Shown here: piece after piece, positions 33,788 to 42,869 of the stretch | How the letters are laid out: each line of letters starts with the position of its first letter | How positions within the stretch are numbered: position 1 is the stretch's first letter | Assembly (NCBI GenBank): GCA_045863035.1 | Contig: BTUV01000005.1 | Span: forward strand, 60,000 to 123,999 | DNA length: 64,000 bases | Reading direction: 5' to 3' | Source of the DNA: H2-BAC3 sp045863035 | GTDB lineage: Bacteria; Bacteroidota; Ignavibacteria; Ignavibacteriales; Ignavibacteriaceae | Translations under genes and position numbers: made by a program | The notes under the pieces: generated by a model | Seen by the model: the letters and a program-made list of their open reading frames with translations, nothing else | What the model was told of the DNA's origin: nothing | The model's database searches: none

Positions 33788-34542
33788 GTCTTGTTACTTT
33801 TGAACTGACCGGTTCGACTGCCATTCTCACCATGAACAGACCTGAGAAACGGAACTCGCTTCATCCTGATCTGGTTAAAGAGTTTAAGGAATTATTTTCT
33901 AAATGTTCATCAAATGTTGCAATCAAAGCAATTATTATAACCGGAGCTGGTTCAAGTTTTTGCGCCGGCGCTGATCTTGCATATTTAAAAAGAATCAATG
34001 TTTTTGATAACAGGGAAAATTACAAAGACTCAGATGAACTTTCGGGTTTATTTTATATGATCTATAAGTGTGATAAACTGACGATCGCGGCTGTCAACGG
34101 ACCGGCTATCGCCGGAGGGTGTGGTTTGGCTTCATGCACTGATTACATTATCGCGGACAGGAATAATGCAAAGTTTGGATATACTGAAGTTAAAATAGGA
34201 TTTCTGCCGGCCATTGTTTCAGCTTTTCTGATTAAACGCATCGGAGAAGCAAAAGCTAGAAGGATGCTCATCTCAGGCGAGATAATAGATGCACAGACAG
34301 CATTTGATTACGGGTATGCAGACCAGCTTTCCGATCAAACGTTAAAGGATGCTTTAACATTTGCTGAAAAGCTTTCAGTAAATTCGTCTTATAGTATTGC
34401 AGAGACAAAGAAACTGATTAGAGAAATAGGACGGCTCAGTATAGAGCAGGCAATTGAATACTGTGTGGGGCTGAATGCAGTCAGTAGAAAGTCTGATGAT
34501 TTTATTGCCGGAATAAATACATTTCTAAACAAGGAGAAATAA
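33784..34542 (+). CDS. Enoyl-CoA hydratase/isomerase family protein
   Basis: This crotonase-fold protein has 252 residues with MNRPEKRNSLHPDLV, ITGAGSSFCAGADLAYL (first oxyanion segment), AAVNGPAIAGGCGLASCTD, and FGYTEVKIGFLPAIVS. Of the two catalytic Glu of classical hydratases, the second (in TEVKIG) is present and the first is Gly (GGCGLA). The TEVxxGxxPAxxS segment resembles 3-methylglutaconyl-CoA hydratases (LiuC/AUH type), so leucine degradation is possible but not proven. It overlaps polX and apt by 4 and 1 bp. An acyl-CoA carboxyltransferase lies at 44344. Confidence 0.8.
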   Translation: MSLVTFELTGSTAILTMNRPEKRNSLHPDLVKEFKELFSKCSSNVAIKAIIITGAGSSFCAGADLAYLKRINVFDNRENYKDSDELSGLFYMIYKCDKLTIAAVNGPAIAGGCGLASCTDYIIADRNNAKFGYTEVKIGFLPAIVSAFLIKRIGEAKARRMLISGEIIDAQTAFDYGYADQLSDQTLKDALTFAEKLSVNSSYSIAETKKLIREIGRLSIEQAIEYCVGLNAVSRKSDDFIAGINTFLNKEK

Positions 34543-35054
34543 TGGAACTCAAGAACACGATTCGCGAAATACCTGACTGGCCTAAAAAAGGAATTGTTTT
34601 TAAGGATATTACTACTTTGCTTAAAGATCCGGCTGCGTTCGCGTCTGCTGCGGATCAGATTTATGATCAGGTCAAAGATCTTGGTGTTACCAAAGTAGCA
34701 TCAATAGAATCAAGAGGATTCATCCTCGGAGGCGCGCTCGCTCTTAAATTGAACGCTGGTTTCATACCTGTCCGCAAGCCGAACAAACTTCCGGCAGATA
34801 CTGTAAAAATTCAGTATCAACTTGAGTATGGAACAGATACGTTAGAGATGCACCGCGATGCAATAATTCCGGGAGATAAGGTATTGTTACACGATGACGT
34901 TCTTGCGACCGGAGGCACTGCTGCTGCAACGGTTTCACTGATTGAACAATTAGGAGGTAAAGTTGTTGGTTGTTCATTTATCATTGAATTAGGTTTTCTT
35001 AACGGCGCGTCTAAATTGGGCGGTCAAAAGATTTTTTCACTGCTTAAATATTGA
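34542..35054 (+). CDS. apt: Adenine phosphoribosyltransferase
   Basis: Apt joins adenine to PRPP to give AMP. The protein has the N-terminal IREIPDWPKKGIVFKDITTLLKDP, IESRGFILGGALAL, PVRKPNKLP, the EYGTDTLEMHRDAI segment, and the PRPP-binding loop VLLHDDVLATGGTAAATVSLI. At 170 residues it is standard. The neighbours mtnA and a PfkB kinase suggest use of the adenine released from methylthioadenosine. TAATG couples it to the hydratase gene. Confidence 0.96.
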   Translation: MELKNTIREIPDWPKKGIVFKDITTLLKDPAAFASAADQIYDQVKDLGVTKVASIESRGFILGGALALKLNAGFIPVRKPNKLPADTVKIQYQLEYGTDTLEMHRDAIIPGDKVLLHDDVLATGGTAAATVSLIEQLGGKVVGCSFIIELGFLNGASKLGGQKIFSLLKY

Positions 35055-35061
35055 CTGTATA

Positions 35062-35523
35062 ATGCAGGTTAAGTCAGGTATCATCGAAGCTCATATAGTA
35101 AGAAGGAGCGGGCATATAATTGAATTTCTTCTGCTGAAAAGAGCCGAGACGGAGATATATCCCGGACTTTGGCAGATGGTGAGCGGAAGAATTAATCAGG
35201 ATGAGGCGGCCTATAGCGCGGCAATAAGAGAACTTAAAGAAGAGACCGGATTAACTGCCGTGAAAATGTGGGTCGTCCCCACTGTTAATTCGTTTTATTA
35301 TCCGAAAGATGACAGTGTTACGATGATACCGGTTTTTTTATTTGAAGTTCCTTATGAAAGTGAAGTTCAGCTTTCGGAGGAACATAGTGAATATATCTGG
35401 ACAACTGCTGATGCAGCAACTGAACGGCTTGCATGGCCGGGGCAGAGAAATGCACTGCGCGTTATTACAGAATATATGAATGAAAGAATTTCGTTTTTGA
35501 ATTTTGTTGAAATTACATTATAA
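35062..35523 (+). CDS. Nudix hydrolase
   Basis: The Nudix box is complete: GRINQDEAAYSAAIRELKEE, followed by TGL, matching GX5EX7REUXEEXGU. PGLWQMVSG precedes it and FEVPYE follows the box, a layout like NudB (dihydroneopterin triphosphate and dATP pyrophosphatase). It has 153 residues and no signal peptide. The gene lies 7 bp after apt and 15 bp before the PfkB kinase. Substrate is a guess: nucleoside triphosphates or pterins. Confidence 0.88.
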   Translation: MQVKSGIIEAHIVRRSGHIIEFLLLKRAETEIYPGLWQMVSGRINQDEAAYSAAIRELKEETGLTAVKMWVVPTVNSFYYPKDDSVTMIPVFLFEVPYESEVQLSEEHSEYIWTTADAATERLAWPGQRNALRVITEYMNERISFLNFVEITL

Positions 35524-35538
35524 TATAAGGATACACCC

Positions 35539-36456
35539 ATGGGTTTACTCGTAGTCGGTTCAGTGGCGCTTGATTCAGTCGCAACACCTTTTGATAAGGT
35601 TGACAATGCACTCGGCGGATCAGCCACTTATATATCACTTTCCGCATCCTATTTTTCAGGACCGGTTCATGTTGTGGCAGTTGTAGGAGATGATTTCCCG
35701 CAGAAATATCTTCAGATGCTTGAGTCGCACAATATTGATCTTGACGGTCTTCAGGTGATAAAAGGAGGCAAAACCTTTCGTTGGGCAGGGAAATACCATT
35801 ATGATCTTAATTCACGCGACACACTTCTGACGGAACTGAATGTGTTTGAAAAGTTTGATCCGGTTATACCTGACCATCAGCGTAAGGCAAAATTCGTATG
35901 TCTCGGCAATATTGATCCGGTCCTTCAGAAACGAGTACTCGATCAGCTTGAAAAGCCACAGTTTGTGGTCTGCGATACGATGAATTACTGGATTGAAGGC
36001 AAGAGGGATGAATTGATTTCACTGCTCCCGCGCGTGAATGTTTTAATCATCAACGATTCAGAAGCCCGCCTTCTTGCCAATGAACCAAACCTTATTAAGG
36101 CAGCAAAACTCATAAGAGGCATGGGCGTGCAGACATTAATCATTAAAAAAGGGGAGCATGGTGCATTGCTTTTCAGTGAAGATGTGATTTTCTCAGCACC
36201 GGCCTACCCGATGGAGATGATTTTTGATCCGACCGGAGCAGGTGATACATTTGCCGGTGGTTTTATTGGTTATCTGTATAAGACTCAGGATCTTTCCGTT
36301 GAAAATATCAAGCGTGCGGTTATATATGGCAGTACGATGGCTTCATTCTGCGTCGAAAAATTCAGTACTGAAGAATTAGAAGAGCTCAGTTATCTGCGTA
36401 TTCAGGACCGTTACAGGGAGTTTCTCGCTCTTTCACGCTTTGATGATAACCTCTGA
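35539..36456 (+). CDS. PfkB/ribokinase-family sugar kinase
   Basis: The 305-residue protein has the N-terminal VVGSVALDSV and NALGGSATYISLSASYF, and the C-terminal signature DPTGAGDTFAGGFIGYL with the catalytic Asp. NDSEARLLANEP and IIKKGEHGALLF are family segments. The substrate is not clear from sequence. It overlaps mtnA by 17 bp and follows apt and a Nudix gene, so a ribosyl compound such as 5-methylthioribose or a nucleoside is possible. Related kinases are often labelled simply 'sugar kinase'. Confidence 0.85.
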   Translation: MGLLVVGSVALDSVATPFDKVDNALGGSATYISLSASYFSGPVHVVAVVGDDFPQKYLQMLESHNIDLDGLQVIKGGKTFRWAGKYHYDLNSRDTLLTELNVFEKFDPVIPDHQRKAKFVCLGNIDPVLQKRVLDQLEKPQFVVCDTMNYWIEGKRDELISLLPRVNVLIINDSEARLLANEPNLIKAAKLIRGMGVQTLIIKKGEHGALLFSEDVIFSAPAYPMEMIFDPTGAGDTFAGGFIGYLYKTQDLSVENIKRAVIYGSTMASFCVEKFSTEELEELSYLRIQDRYREFLALSRFDDNL

Positions 36457-37435
36457 TATAACGGCGTTAGGATACGAGGGGGATTCATTCTTTTTCATTG
36501 ATCAGACCAGACTTCCTTTTGAGGAGGTTACAGTAAGGAGCAATGATTACGAACGTATCTCCCATGCAATAGAGCGGCTTGAGATACGCGGTGCGCCTGC
36601 AATCGGTTGTGCGGCAGCTTACGCTCTTGCACTAAGTTACCGTCCCGGTAATAAGGATAACTTTCAAGCTGCTTATGAACGGCTCAGGAAAACACGTCCA
36701 ACTGCTGTGAATCTTTTTCACGGGCTTGAAGCGATATATAATATCTTTCGTAAAGGCGGCGACTTTAATGACTGTCTGGCAGCGGCAAAAGACTATCATC
36801 AGACGGATATTCAGAGCTGCAATAATATATCAACTGCCGGCGCTGAACTTCTTGCCGGTAAAAAACGGCCACTGACTATTTGTAACACCGGTGCATTTGC
36901 GGTCGGGGGAGAAGGAACTGCTCTCGGGGTTATTAAGAAACTGCATAAAGTGAATCCGCTTGAATTGGTCACTGCCTGTGAAACAAGACCGCTGCTTCAG
37001 GGCGCGCGCCTCACTGCGTTTGAACTAGATAAAGCCGGTCTGCCCTTTCGGCTTATTGTTGACTCTGCCTCAGCTTTCTTTATGAGCAGGGGAGAAATTG
37101 ATTTTGCAATTGCAGGGGCTGACAGAATTGCAGCAAACGGTGACACGGCAAATAAAATTGGAACACTTATGGTCGCTCAGCTTTGCAGTATCTACAGCAT
37201 ACCCTTTTATATAGCCGCACCGGTGAGTACCATTGATTTCAAGATCAGCAGCGGTAAAGATATTCCTGTTGAATTCAGGTCTGCTGATGAACTGCACTCA
37301 GCAAGAGGAGTACAGATAACTTCTGAGAAGTTTCCGGCAGCTAATCCTGCATTTGATGTAACTCCTTCACACCTTATTGCAGGTATTATAACAGACCAGG
37401 GGTTTTTCACCCAGCCATATTCGTTCAAAAAATGA
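36440..37435 (+). CDS. mtnA: S-methyl-5-thioribose-1-phosphate isomerase
   Basis: MtnA converts 5-methylthioribose-1-phosphate to the ribulose form in methionine salvage. Motifs are the N-terminal ERLEIRGAPAIGCAAAYALAL, the active-site Cys region TICNTGAFAVGGEGTALGVI, ETRPLLQGARLTAFEL, and the general-acid Asp in AIAGADRIAANGDTANKIGT. The 331 residues are slightly shorter than B. subtilis MtnA. ATG 36443 is an equally likely start. Later pathway genes (mtnB, mtnC, mtnD) are not in the window, so it may work in a shortened salvage route. The stop overlaps recO (ATGA). Confidence 0.9.
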   Translation: MMITSDITALGYEGDSFFFIDQTRLPFEEVTVRSNDYERISHAIERLEIRGAPAIGCAAAYALALSYRPGNKDNFQAAYERLRKTRPTAVNLFHGLEAIYNIFRKGGDFNDCLAAAKDYHQTDIQSCNNISTAGAELLAGKKRPLTICNTGAFAVGGEGTALGVIKKLHKVNPLELVTACETRPLLQGARLTAFELDKAGLPFRLIVDSASAFFMSRGEIDFAIAGADRIAANGDTANKIGTLMVAQLCSIYSIPFYIAAPVSTIDFKISSGKDIPVEFRSADELHSARGVQITSEKFPAANPAFDVTPSHLIAGIITDQGFFTQPYSFKK

Positions 37436-38172
37436 GTGCCATAATTACCACTGAAGCGGTTGTAATCAACAGCTATGATTTCAGTAATACAAGCAAGATT
37501 GTGGTGCTTTACACACAAAAGTTAGGTAAAATTTCGGCTCTGATTAAAGCGGGGAGAGATAAAAATTCCAAGGTAGGCAGATCCGCGGATATTCTTAATC
37601 TGATTTCTATTGTGTTATATAACAAGGATATCAGAGAGGTTCAGCTCTTGACCCAGGCGGATATGGTTGCTTATTTCAGCAATATCAGGGAGGACTATGA
37701 GACCTTGCTTTACGCCCACGCAGTTTTGGAGTTATTTCAATACCTCGTAAAAGAGCATGAGGAAAACCAACGGCTTTATGCCGGACTTAGAAAAATCCTT
37801 TACCGCTTTGACCAGAAGGAAGAGCCCCCCCCAATTACTTTTCTCCGATTTTTTGTCTTTTTTATTGAGCTTGCCGGCTACGAGCTTTCAACCCGGCACT
37901 GTTCCATTTGCGGAAAGATATTTGACCCAATGAAAAGCTCCGCCGGGTTTAATAACACGGCAGGTGTTCTTTGCAGTGAGTGTACCCAAAAAATGACCTT
38001 AACAGTTCCTGTCAATCAGGAACTTTTCAGTGCCCTGCATTGTCTAAAAAGCGGAACACCTGATATCAGTCTGACTCAGGTGCAGGCGAGCCGGTTAATC
38101 TCCATGCTCGAAAGTTTTCTGAAATATCATATTCCCGAATTTCAGGGACTAAAATCAATTAAGAGCATCTAA
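37432..38172 (+). CDS. recO: DNA repair protein RecO
   Basis: RecO anneals SSB-coated DNA and loads RecA with RecR. The N-terminal OB fold reads TTEAVVINSYDFSNTSKIVVLYTQKLGKISAL, followed by a helical domain and a zinc site with CSIC (about residue 157) and CSEC (about 184). The protein has 246 residues. A run of eight C (37825-37832) sits inside the frame, encoding PPP; it is intact here. The gap to htrA is 42 bp. Confidence 0.92.
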   Translation: MSAIITTEAVVINSYDFSNTSKIVVLYTQKLGKISALIKAGRDKNSKVGRSADILNLISIVLYNKDIREVQLLTQADMVAYFSNIREDYETLLYAHAVLELFQYLVKEHEENQRLYAGLRKILYRFDQKEEPPPITFLRFFVFFIELAGYELSTRHCSICGKIFDPMKSSAGFNNTAGVLCSECTQKMTLTVPVNQELFSALHCLKSGTPDISLTQVQASRLISMLESFLKYHIPEFQGLKSIKSI

Positions 38173-38214
38173 TTCTTTTTAAGAATACGTTTAATGAAAT
38201 AAGAGGTAAAAAGC

Positions 38215-39693
38215 ATGATAGCAAAAAGATTCTTGGGTGTAGCTGCTTTATTAGTTACAGGAATTATTCTCGGAGCAATCCTGGTATCCGGTTTTAACTG
38301 GGTACGACCGGGGTTAGCAGATATTTTCCTTGGTTCAAGCACTCCGCCGGTTAATCTGAATGCAGATGCGAATTCGTTCAGTCAGTCATTTATTGAAGTT
38401 GCTGATAAGGTAACCCCGTCCATAGTTCAGATTCAGGTTGTCTCAGAAGTTGAAAACCCGCATTCACAGTTTTTTTTCCCGTTCCAGGATTTTGATATGC
38501 CAAAGGAGCAGGAGGGTTCCGGCAGCGGTATAATCATCAGTGATGACGGGTATATACTCACCAATAATCATGTTGTTGAAGATGCCAAAAAAGTAACCGT
38601 TACTCTTTTTGATAAGAGAAAATTTGATGCTAAAGTTATTGGTAATGACCCTCTAACAGATTTGGCTGTTATTAAAATAAATACCACCGGCTTAGCTGAA
38701 GCGTATCTTGGAAACAGTGACAACCTTAAAGTCGGGCAGTGGGTAATGGCTATTGGCAACCCGCTCTCTCTCAGTTCAACGGTTACTGCCGGTATTGTTA
38801 GTGCGCTCAACCGAGGTCAGTTAAATCTGATTAAGGACTCCTACGGTGTTGAGAACTTTATCCAGACTGATGCGGCTATTAATCCCGGTAACAGTGGTGG
38901 AGCCCTCGTTGATTTATCCGGCGCAGTAATAGGTGTAAATAGCGCCATTGCCACTAAAACCGGGACATATATCGGTTACGGCTTTGCAATTCCTATCAAT
39001 CTCGCCCGTTCGGTCGCGAAGGATTTAATTGCAAATGGCAAAGTTAGCCGCGGGTATATTGGCGTGCAGATCAGAGAAGTTGATGCTGCACTTGCAAAAT
39101 CTCTTGGTCTTGATAAGCCGAGCGGCGTAATTGTTGAAGGTATAGTTGAAGGCGGCGCGGCAGCAGTTGAAGATGTAAGAAGAGGTGATGTAATATTAAA
39201 AATTGATGGAAATGAAATAAGTCAGCCAAATCAGTTGCAAAGCTATGTCGCTTCAAAATCGGCTGGTACAAAGGTGAAGCTGGAAATTTTCAGGGATGGG
39301 AAAAAACTTGAAAAAACCGTAACACTGAAACCGAAACAGGAAGACCCGTCAACGGATGTTGCGAAGAATGAGAAAAAAGATGATAACGAAAATGAAAACA
39401 CCTCAAGTGCAACATTTGACAATATAGGGCTGAAAGTCCGCAATATGACAAACAGCGAAAAGACCACCTTCAAGATTGAAGAGGGAATCCTGATTTCTGA
39501 AGTTACTCCTTATAGTTCGGCAGCCGCTCAGGGGCTCAGCCGTGGACTCGCTATTACCAAAGCTGACAAGCTGCAGATTACCTCAGTCAGTCAGTTCAAA
39601 AAGCTGGTTGATGGCAAATCCGGTGGCGCCATCCTTATAGAAGTAACCGACAGTAAGGGAAATACCAGGTTTGTCGGGCTGGAAATCCCATGA
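38215..39693 (+). CDS. degP: Periplasmic serine endoprotease DegP/HtrA type
   Basis: A single N-terminal membrane or signal helix leads into a trypsin-like domain. The catalytic triad is H119 (ILTNNHVVEDA), D149 (PLTDLAVIKI) and S227 (NPGNSGGAL). Two PDZ domains follow, the first from SRGYIGVQIREV and the second from IGLKVRNMTNSE to the end. A charged linker near residue 385 separates them. This is the usual protease/chaperone for misfolded envelope proteins. At 492 residues it is normal. The gene has its own 42-bp leader and a strong terminator downstream. Confidence 0.95.
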   Translation: MIAKRFLGVAALLVTGIILGAILVSGFNWVRPGLADIFLGSSTPPVNLNADANSFSQSFIEVADKVTPSIVQIQVVSEVENPHSQFFFPFQDFDMPKEQEGSGSGIIISDDGYILTNNHVVEDAKKVTVTLFDKRKFDAKVIGNDPLTDLAVIKINTTGLAEAYLGNSDNLKVGQWVMAIGNPLSLSSTVTAGIVSALNRGQLNLIKDSYGVENFIQTDAAINPGNSGGALVDLSGAVIGVNSAIATKTGTYIGYGFAIPINLARSVAKDLIANGKVSRGYIGVQIREVDAALAKSLGLDKPSGVIVEGIVEGGAAAVEDVRRGDVILKIDGNEISQPNQLQSYVASKSAGTKVKLEIFRDGKKLEKTVTLKPKQEDPSTDVAKNEKKDDNENENTSSATFDNIGLKVRNMTNSEKTTFKIEEGILISEVTPYSSAAAQGLSRGLAITKADKLQITSVSQFKKLVDGKSGGAILIEVTDSKGNTRFVGLEIP

Positions 39694-39720
39694 TTTAAGA
39701 GGTAAAATATATATCTTTGA

Positions 39721-39750
39721 GGCGGAGAATTTCTCCGCCTTTTTAATTTT
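39721..39750 (+). terminator. Rho-independent terminator after degP
   Basis: GGCGGAGA at 39721-39728 pairs with TCTCCGCC at 39732-39739 across a 3-base loop, followed by TTTTTAATTTT. It ends the degP transcript before aroC. Confidence 0.9.
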
Positions 39751-39765
39751 AAATGTAATAATGTA

Positions 39766-40965
39766 ATGATTCGATACAGCACAGCAGGTGAGTCGCACGG
39801 TAAGGGACTGCTCATGATAGCCGAGGGTTTTCCCTCAAACATACCTGTCAGCCAGGAGTTTATTAATAATGAACTGCGGCGACGTCAGATGGGTTATGGC
39901 CGCGGGGGACGAATGATAATTGAGACAGATACCGCAGAGGTTTTGAGCGGAATTCGATTTAGTAAAACACTCGGCTCCCCGGTTGGTATTCTCATCCAAA
40001 ACCGGGATTGGGAAAACTGGACTGAGAAAATGTCTGCTTTCGGAAAAAGAGGTAAAGTCGAAAAAATTACTGTGCCTCGTCCCGGACATGCAGATTTGAC
40101 CGGCTCAGTAAAATATGATTTTGATGATATCCGGAATTCCATTGAGCGGTCTTCAGCGCGCGAAACAGCAGCGAGGGTTGCTGCTGGTGCCATGGCGAAA
40201 TCCTTGCTGGCTGAACTTGATATTTTTGTCGGAAGTTTTGTTGAGAGTATTGGGGGTATATATCCGGATTTTAATTTTGCGGATTTGCTTGCTGCCAACA
40301 GCATTGAAGATGACTTTTCTGCCGGTTCTTTGAACACAATGGCTGATGCCAGTGAGGTTAGGGTTCTTGATGAACTGCAGGAAGATAAAATTATCAGGAA
40401 AATAAAAGCATGCAAGAAACGGGGGGATACTCTCGGAGGCAGTTTTTGTGTTGCTGTGAGTGGTGTGCCTACCGGGCTTGGTTCATTCGTATCAGTGAAC
40501 GAAAGATTAGATGCCGCACTCTCTCATGCGATTGTCGGGATAAATGCGGTTAAAGGGGTGGAAATTGGCGAAGGATTTCAGGCATCGCGCAGCTTCGGGT
40601 CTGAATCGCATGATGAAGTTATTCGCAAAAAAAATGTCATCAGGAGAAAAACCAATCGTTCCGGAGGAATTGAAGGGGGTATATCAACCGGTGAAGTGAT
40701 CTGGCTGAGGGGATATATGAAACCAATTGCAACCCTGATGAAACCGGTAAGAACAGTTGACATCAGTACATTTGATGAACTTGAAGCCCGTCGCGAAAGA
40801 AGTGACTTTGTGGCTGTACCCGCCTGTGCTGTAATCGCAGAAGCAATGACTGCCTGGGTAGTGGCAGATTTTATCCTGAGAAAGTTTGGCGGTGACTCGA
40901 TGATTGAAACAAAAAAGAATTTTTTGAATTGGGAGAAATATCTTAAAAAAAGAAGGGTCAGATAG
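39766..40965 (+). CDS. aroC: Chorismate synthase
   Basis: AroC makes chorismate from EPSP with reduced FMN, the last shikimate step. Motifs are YSTAGESHGKGLLMIAEGFP, RRQMGYGRGGRM, the EVLSGIRFSKTLGSPVGILI stretch, RPGHADLTGSVKYDFDDIRN, SARETAARVAAGA, and SGGIEGGISTGEVIWLRGYMKPIATL with conserved Gly and Arg. The 399 residues fit. The product feeds the chorismate mutase domain at 3359, far away on the same strand. No other aro gene is here. Confidence 0.96.
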   Translation: MIRYSTAGESHGKGLLMIAEGFPSNIPVSQEFINNELRRRQMGYGRGGRMIIETDTAEVLSGIRFSKTLGSPVGILIQNRDWENWTEKMSAFGKRGKVEKITVPRPGHADLTGSVKYDFDDIRNSIERSSARETAARVAAGAMAKSLLAELDIFVGSFVESIGGIYPDFNFADLLAANSIEDDFSAGSLNTMADASEVRVLDELQEDKIIRKIKACKKRGDTLGGSFCVAVSGVPTGLGSFVSVNERLDAALSHAIVGINAVKGVEIGEGFQASRSFGSESHDEVIRKKNVIRRKTNRSGGIEGGISTGEVIWLRGYMKPIATLMKPVRTVDISTFDELEARRERSDFVAVPACAVIAEAMTAWVVADFILRKFGGDSMIETKKNFLNWEKYLKKRRVR

Positions 40966-40969
40966 TTTT

Positions 40970-41629
40970 ATGACGCAAAAAAATGGCTCAATCAGTCTGA
41001 AGACGATAACCTGTAATCCTTTTGCAGAAAATACCTACATTTTATGGGATACTGAAACACAAGACGGAGTGATATTTGACCCGGGCTGTTCTGATTCTCA
41101 GGAGGAATATGAGTTAAGCAGCTTTATCCTTGAACAAAAAATCCGTGTGAAAGCAGTGATAAATACCCATTGTCACCTTGATCATGTATGGGGAAATCCC
41201 TTTGTTAAAGAGAACTGGGGATGTCCGCTCTATGTACCGGAACACGAACTGGCTCTCCTTCGTTATGCGAAAAAGCAAGGGCAGAGTTTTGGCTTGGTGC
41301 TGCCAGACCAACCGGAGCCGGATATTATCATCAAGGAAGAGGGACATCTCGAAATTGGAAGTCTGAAACTCCGTTCAATCTTTACCCCCGGACATGCACC
41401 TGGAGAGTATTGTTTTCTTATTAAGGGAACTGATTTTCTTATTGCCGGGGATGTGCTTTTTGAGGAAGGTATCGGGAGGACTGATCTGCCGGGGGGGAAT
41501 CATAAGATGCTTCTTGCCTCAATCAGAGAGCGGCTTTTTATTCTGCCGGACTCTACTATCGTTTTCCCCGGTCACGGGAACCCTACTACAATTGGTCACG
41601 AAAAAGTATATAATCCGTTTCTGACATAG
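40970..41629 (+). CDS. MBL-fold metallohydrolase, glyoxalase II-like
   Basis: The metal ligands lie in INTHCHLDHVWGNPF (HxHxDH), FTPGHAPGEYCFLI, IAGDVLFEEGIGRTDLPGGN, and the last His in VFPGHGNPTTIGHE. At 219 residues it resembles the YcbL/hydroxyacylglutathione hydrolase group, but without the long C-terminal domain of true glyoxalase II. The ATG lies 4 bp after aroC. The substrate is unknown; thioester or acylated thiols are usual. Confidence 0.88.
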   Translation: MTQKNGSISLKTITCNPFAENTYILWDTETQDGVIFDPGCSDSQEEYELSSFILEQKIRVKAVINTHCHLDHVWGNPFVKENWGCPLYVPEHELALLRYAKKQGQSFGLVLPDQPEPDIIIKEEGHLEIGSLKLRSIFTPGHAPGEYCFLIKGTDFLIAGDVLFEEGIGRTDLPGGNHKMLLASIRERLFILPDSTIVFPGHGNPTTIGHEKVYNPFLT

Positions 41630-41706
41630 ATAACGTTTTATTTTCACGAATTATTGTATATTTACATGTACTAGTTCTTATTCATCTTAACAATTTTGGA
41701 GAAAAA

Positions 41707-42783
41707 ATGAAAAAAATATTCCTTACCCTTTTTGTACTGTTCACAGTGGTATCTGTGAGAGCGCAGGGGGATTTACAGGAAACTTTGTCTAATCTTTCTG
41801 CTGATGCAGCCAAGGCCTACGTTAACCCGGTTGTTTCGGCTTTCGGTGCTAATATGAACTCAGGTTGGATTCACCGCGCTGTACCGAACAAAACTTTCGG
41901 AATAGATTTTGAGTTTGGGCTGGTGGCTATGGGAACTCTTTTCGGGGATGACTCCAAAACCTTCACGTCCACAGGTAAATTTCGTTTTAACCACGAACAG
42001 GCCAGCCAGCTTGCTCAGGGTATAAGCAACACTTGGGGTGAGAGAGACTCTGTTATTAAATACATGACTCAGGAAGAATTCACTGTCGGCATTTCCGGAC
42101 CGACTATCGTAGGTTCAAAGAACGAAAATCTGGTAATTAGCTTTGGTGGTAAAACTTTTACCGTCCAGACACCATTAGGGCCTCAGTCTGAAACTGTTCA
42201 GCCGGATACTATTTCACTGGCAGGTGTTTCAGGGTTTCTTGAAGATCTTCCAGCGCTGCCGCTTGCTGCACCTCAGTTAACCGTTGGTACTTTCTTTGGA
42301 ACAGCGGTTTCTATCCGCTACCTGCCGGAAGTTGAGATTGATGCAGACCTTGGCAAATTCAAATACTTCGGATTTGGTATTCAGCATAATCCATCAATGT
42401 GGATTCCTGTTCCAATGCCAATTGATCTTTCACTTGGATTCTTTACACAGAATTTAGAAGTCGGCTCGATTTTTAAGAGCACAGCAACATCATTCGGTAT
42501 TTATGCAAGTAAAAGATTTGGACCTGGGTTCTTAAGTATAACTCCGTACGCCGGTTTCATGTTTGAATCAAGCGATATCACCGTGAAATATGATTTTGAA
42601 CTTGAGAATACTCCTACACCGGGCAGCACAACTACCCTTCCTATCGAATTTAAAGTTGAAGGAGAAAATAAATCAAGATTTCTTATTGGTGCTTCACTCA
42701 AGATTGCACTCTTCAATATTAATGCAGATTACAATATCGGCAAATACAATAGTTTAAGCGCCGGTCTTGCATTTAATTTCTGA
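41707..42783 (+). CDS. Outer-membrane protein, DUF6588-like
   Basis: A signal peptide (LFVLFTVVSVRA) precedes the mature protein. ADAAKAYVNPVVSAFGANMN, the strand-rich region GIDFEFGLVAMGTLFG and the C-terminus ending LSAGLAFNF (final Phe) suit a small beta-barrel, as in the DUF6588 family of Bacteroidota. KYFGFGIQHNPSMWIP and ITPYAGFMFESSDI are strand pairs. Function is not known. A ribosome site GGAG lies 7 bp before the ATG. A strong terminator at 42802 shows that it is a single-gene unit. Confidence 0.65.
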   Translation: MKKIFLTLFVLFTVVSVRAQGDLQETLSNLSADAAKAYVNPVVSAFGANMNSGWIHRAVPNKTFGIDFEFGLVAMGTLFGDDSKTFTSTGKFRFNHEQASQLAQGISNTWGERDSVIKYMTQEEFTVGISGPTIVGSKNENLVISFGGKTFTVQTPLGPQSETVQPDTISLAGVSGFLEDLPALPLAAPQLTVGTFFGTAVSIRYLPEVEIDADLGKFKYFGFGIQHNPSMWIPVPMPIDLSLGFFTQNLEVGSIFKSTATSFGIYASKRFGPGFLSITPYAGFMFESSDITVKYDFELENTPTPGSTTTLPIEFKVEGENKSRFLIGASLKIALFNINADYNIGKYNSLSAGLAFNF

Positions 42784-42801
42784 TAATCATTAGAATGATT
42801 T

Positions 42802-42837
42802 AACCGGGACACTCAGTGTCCCGGTTTTGTTTTTTAT
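42802..42837 (+). terminator. Rho-independent terminator after the outer-membrane gene
   Basis: AACCGGGACAC at 42802-42812 pairs with GTGTCCCGGTT at 42816-42826 around a 3-base loop and is followed by a T-rich tract. The stem is eleven perfect pairs. Confidence 0.92.
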
Positions 42838-42869
42838 ATATATCTGTTCACTGGAAAAGGAAGGTATTT

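Noticed and set aside
37825..37832. A run of eight C in recO as a phase-variation tract
   Set aside because: RecO is a housekeeping gene, the frame is intact and eight bases is short; it is noted only.
42816..42869. A longer N-terminus for the permease-like gene
   Set aside because: It would run through the terminator stem at 42802-42826; TTG 42870 has a good ribosome site.
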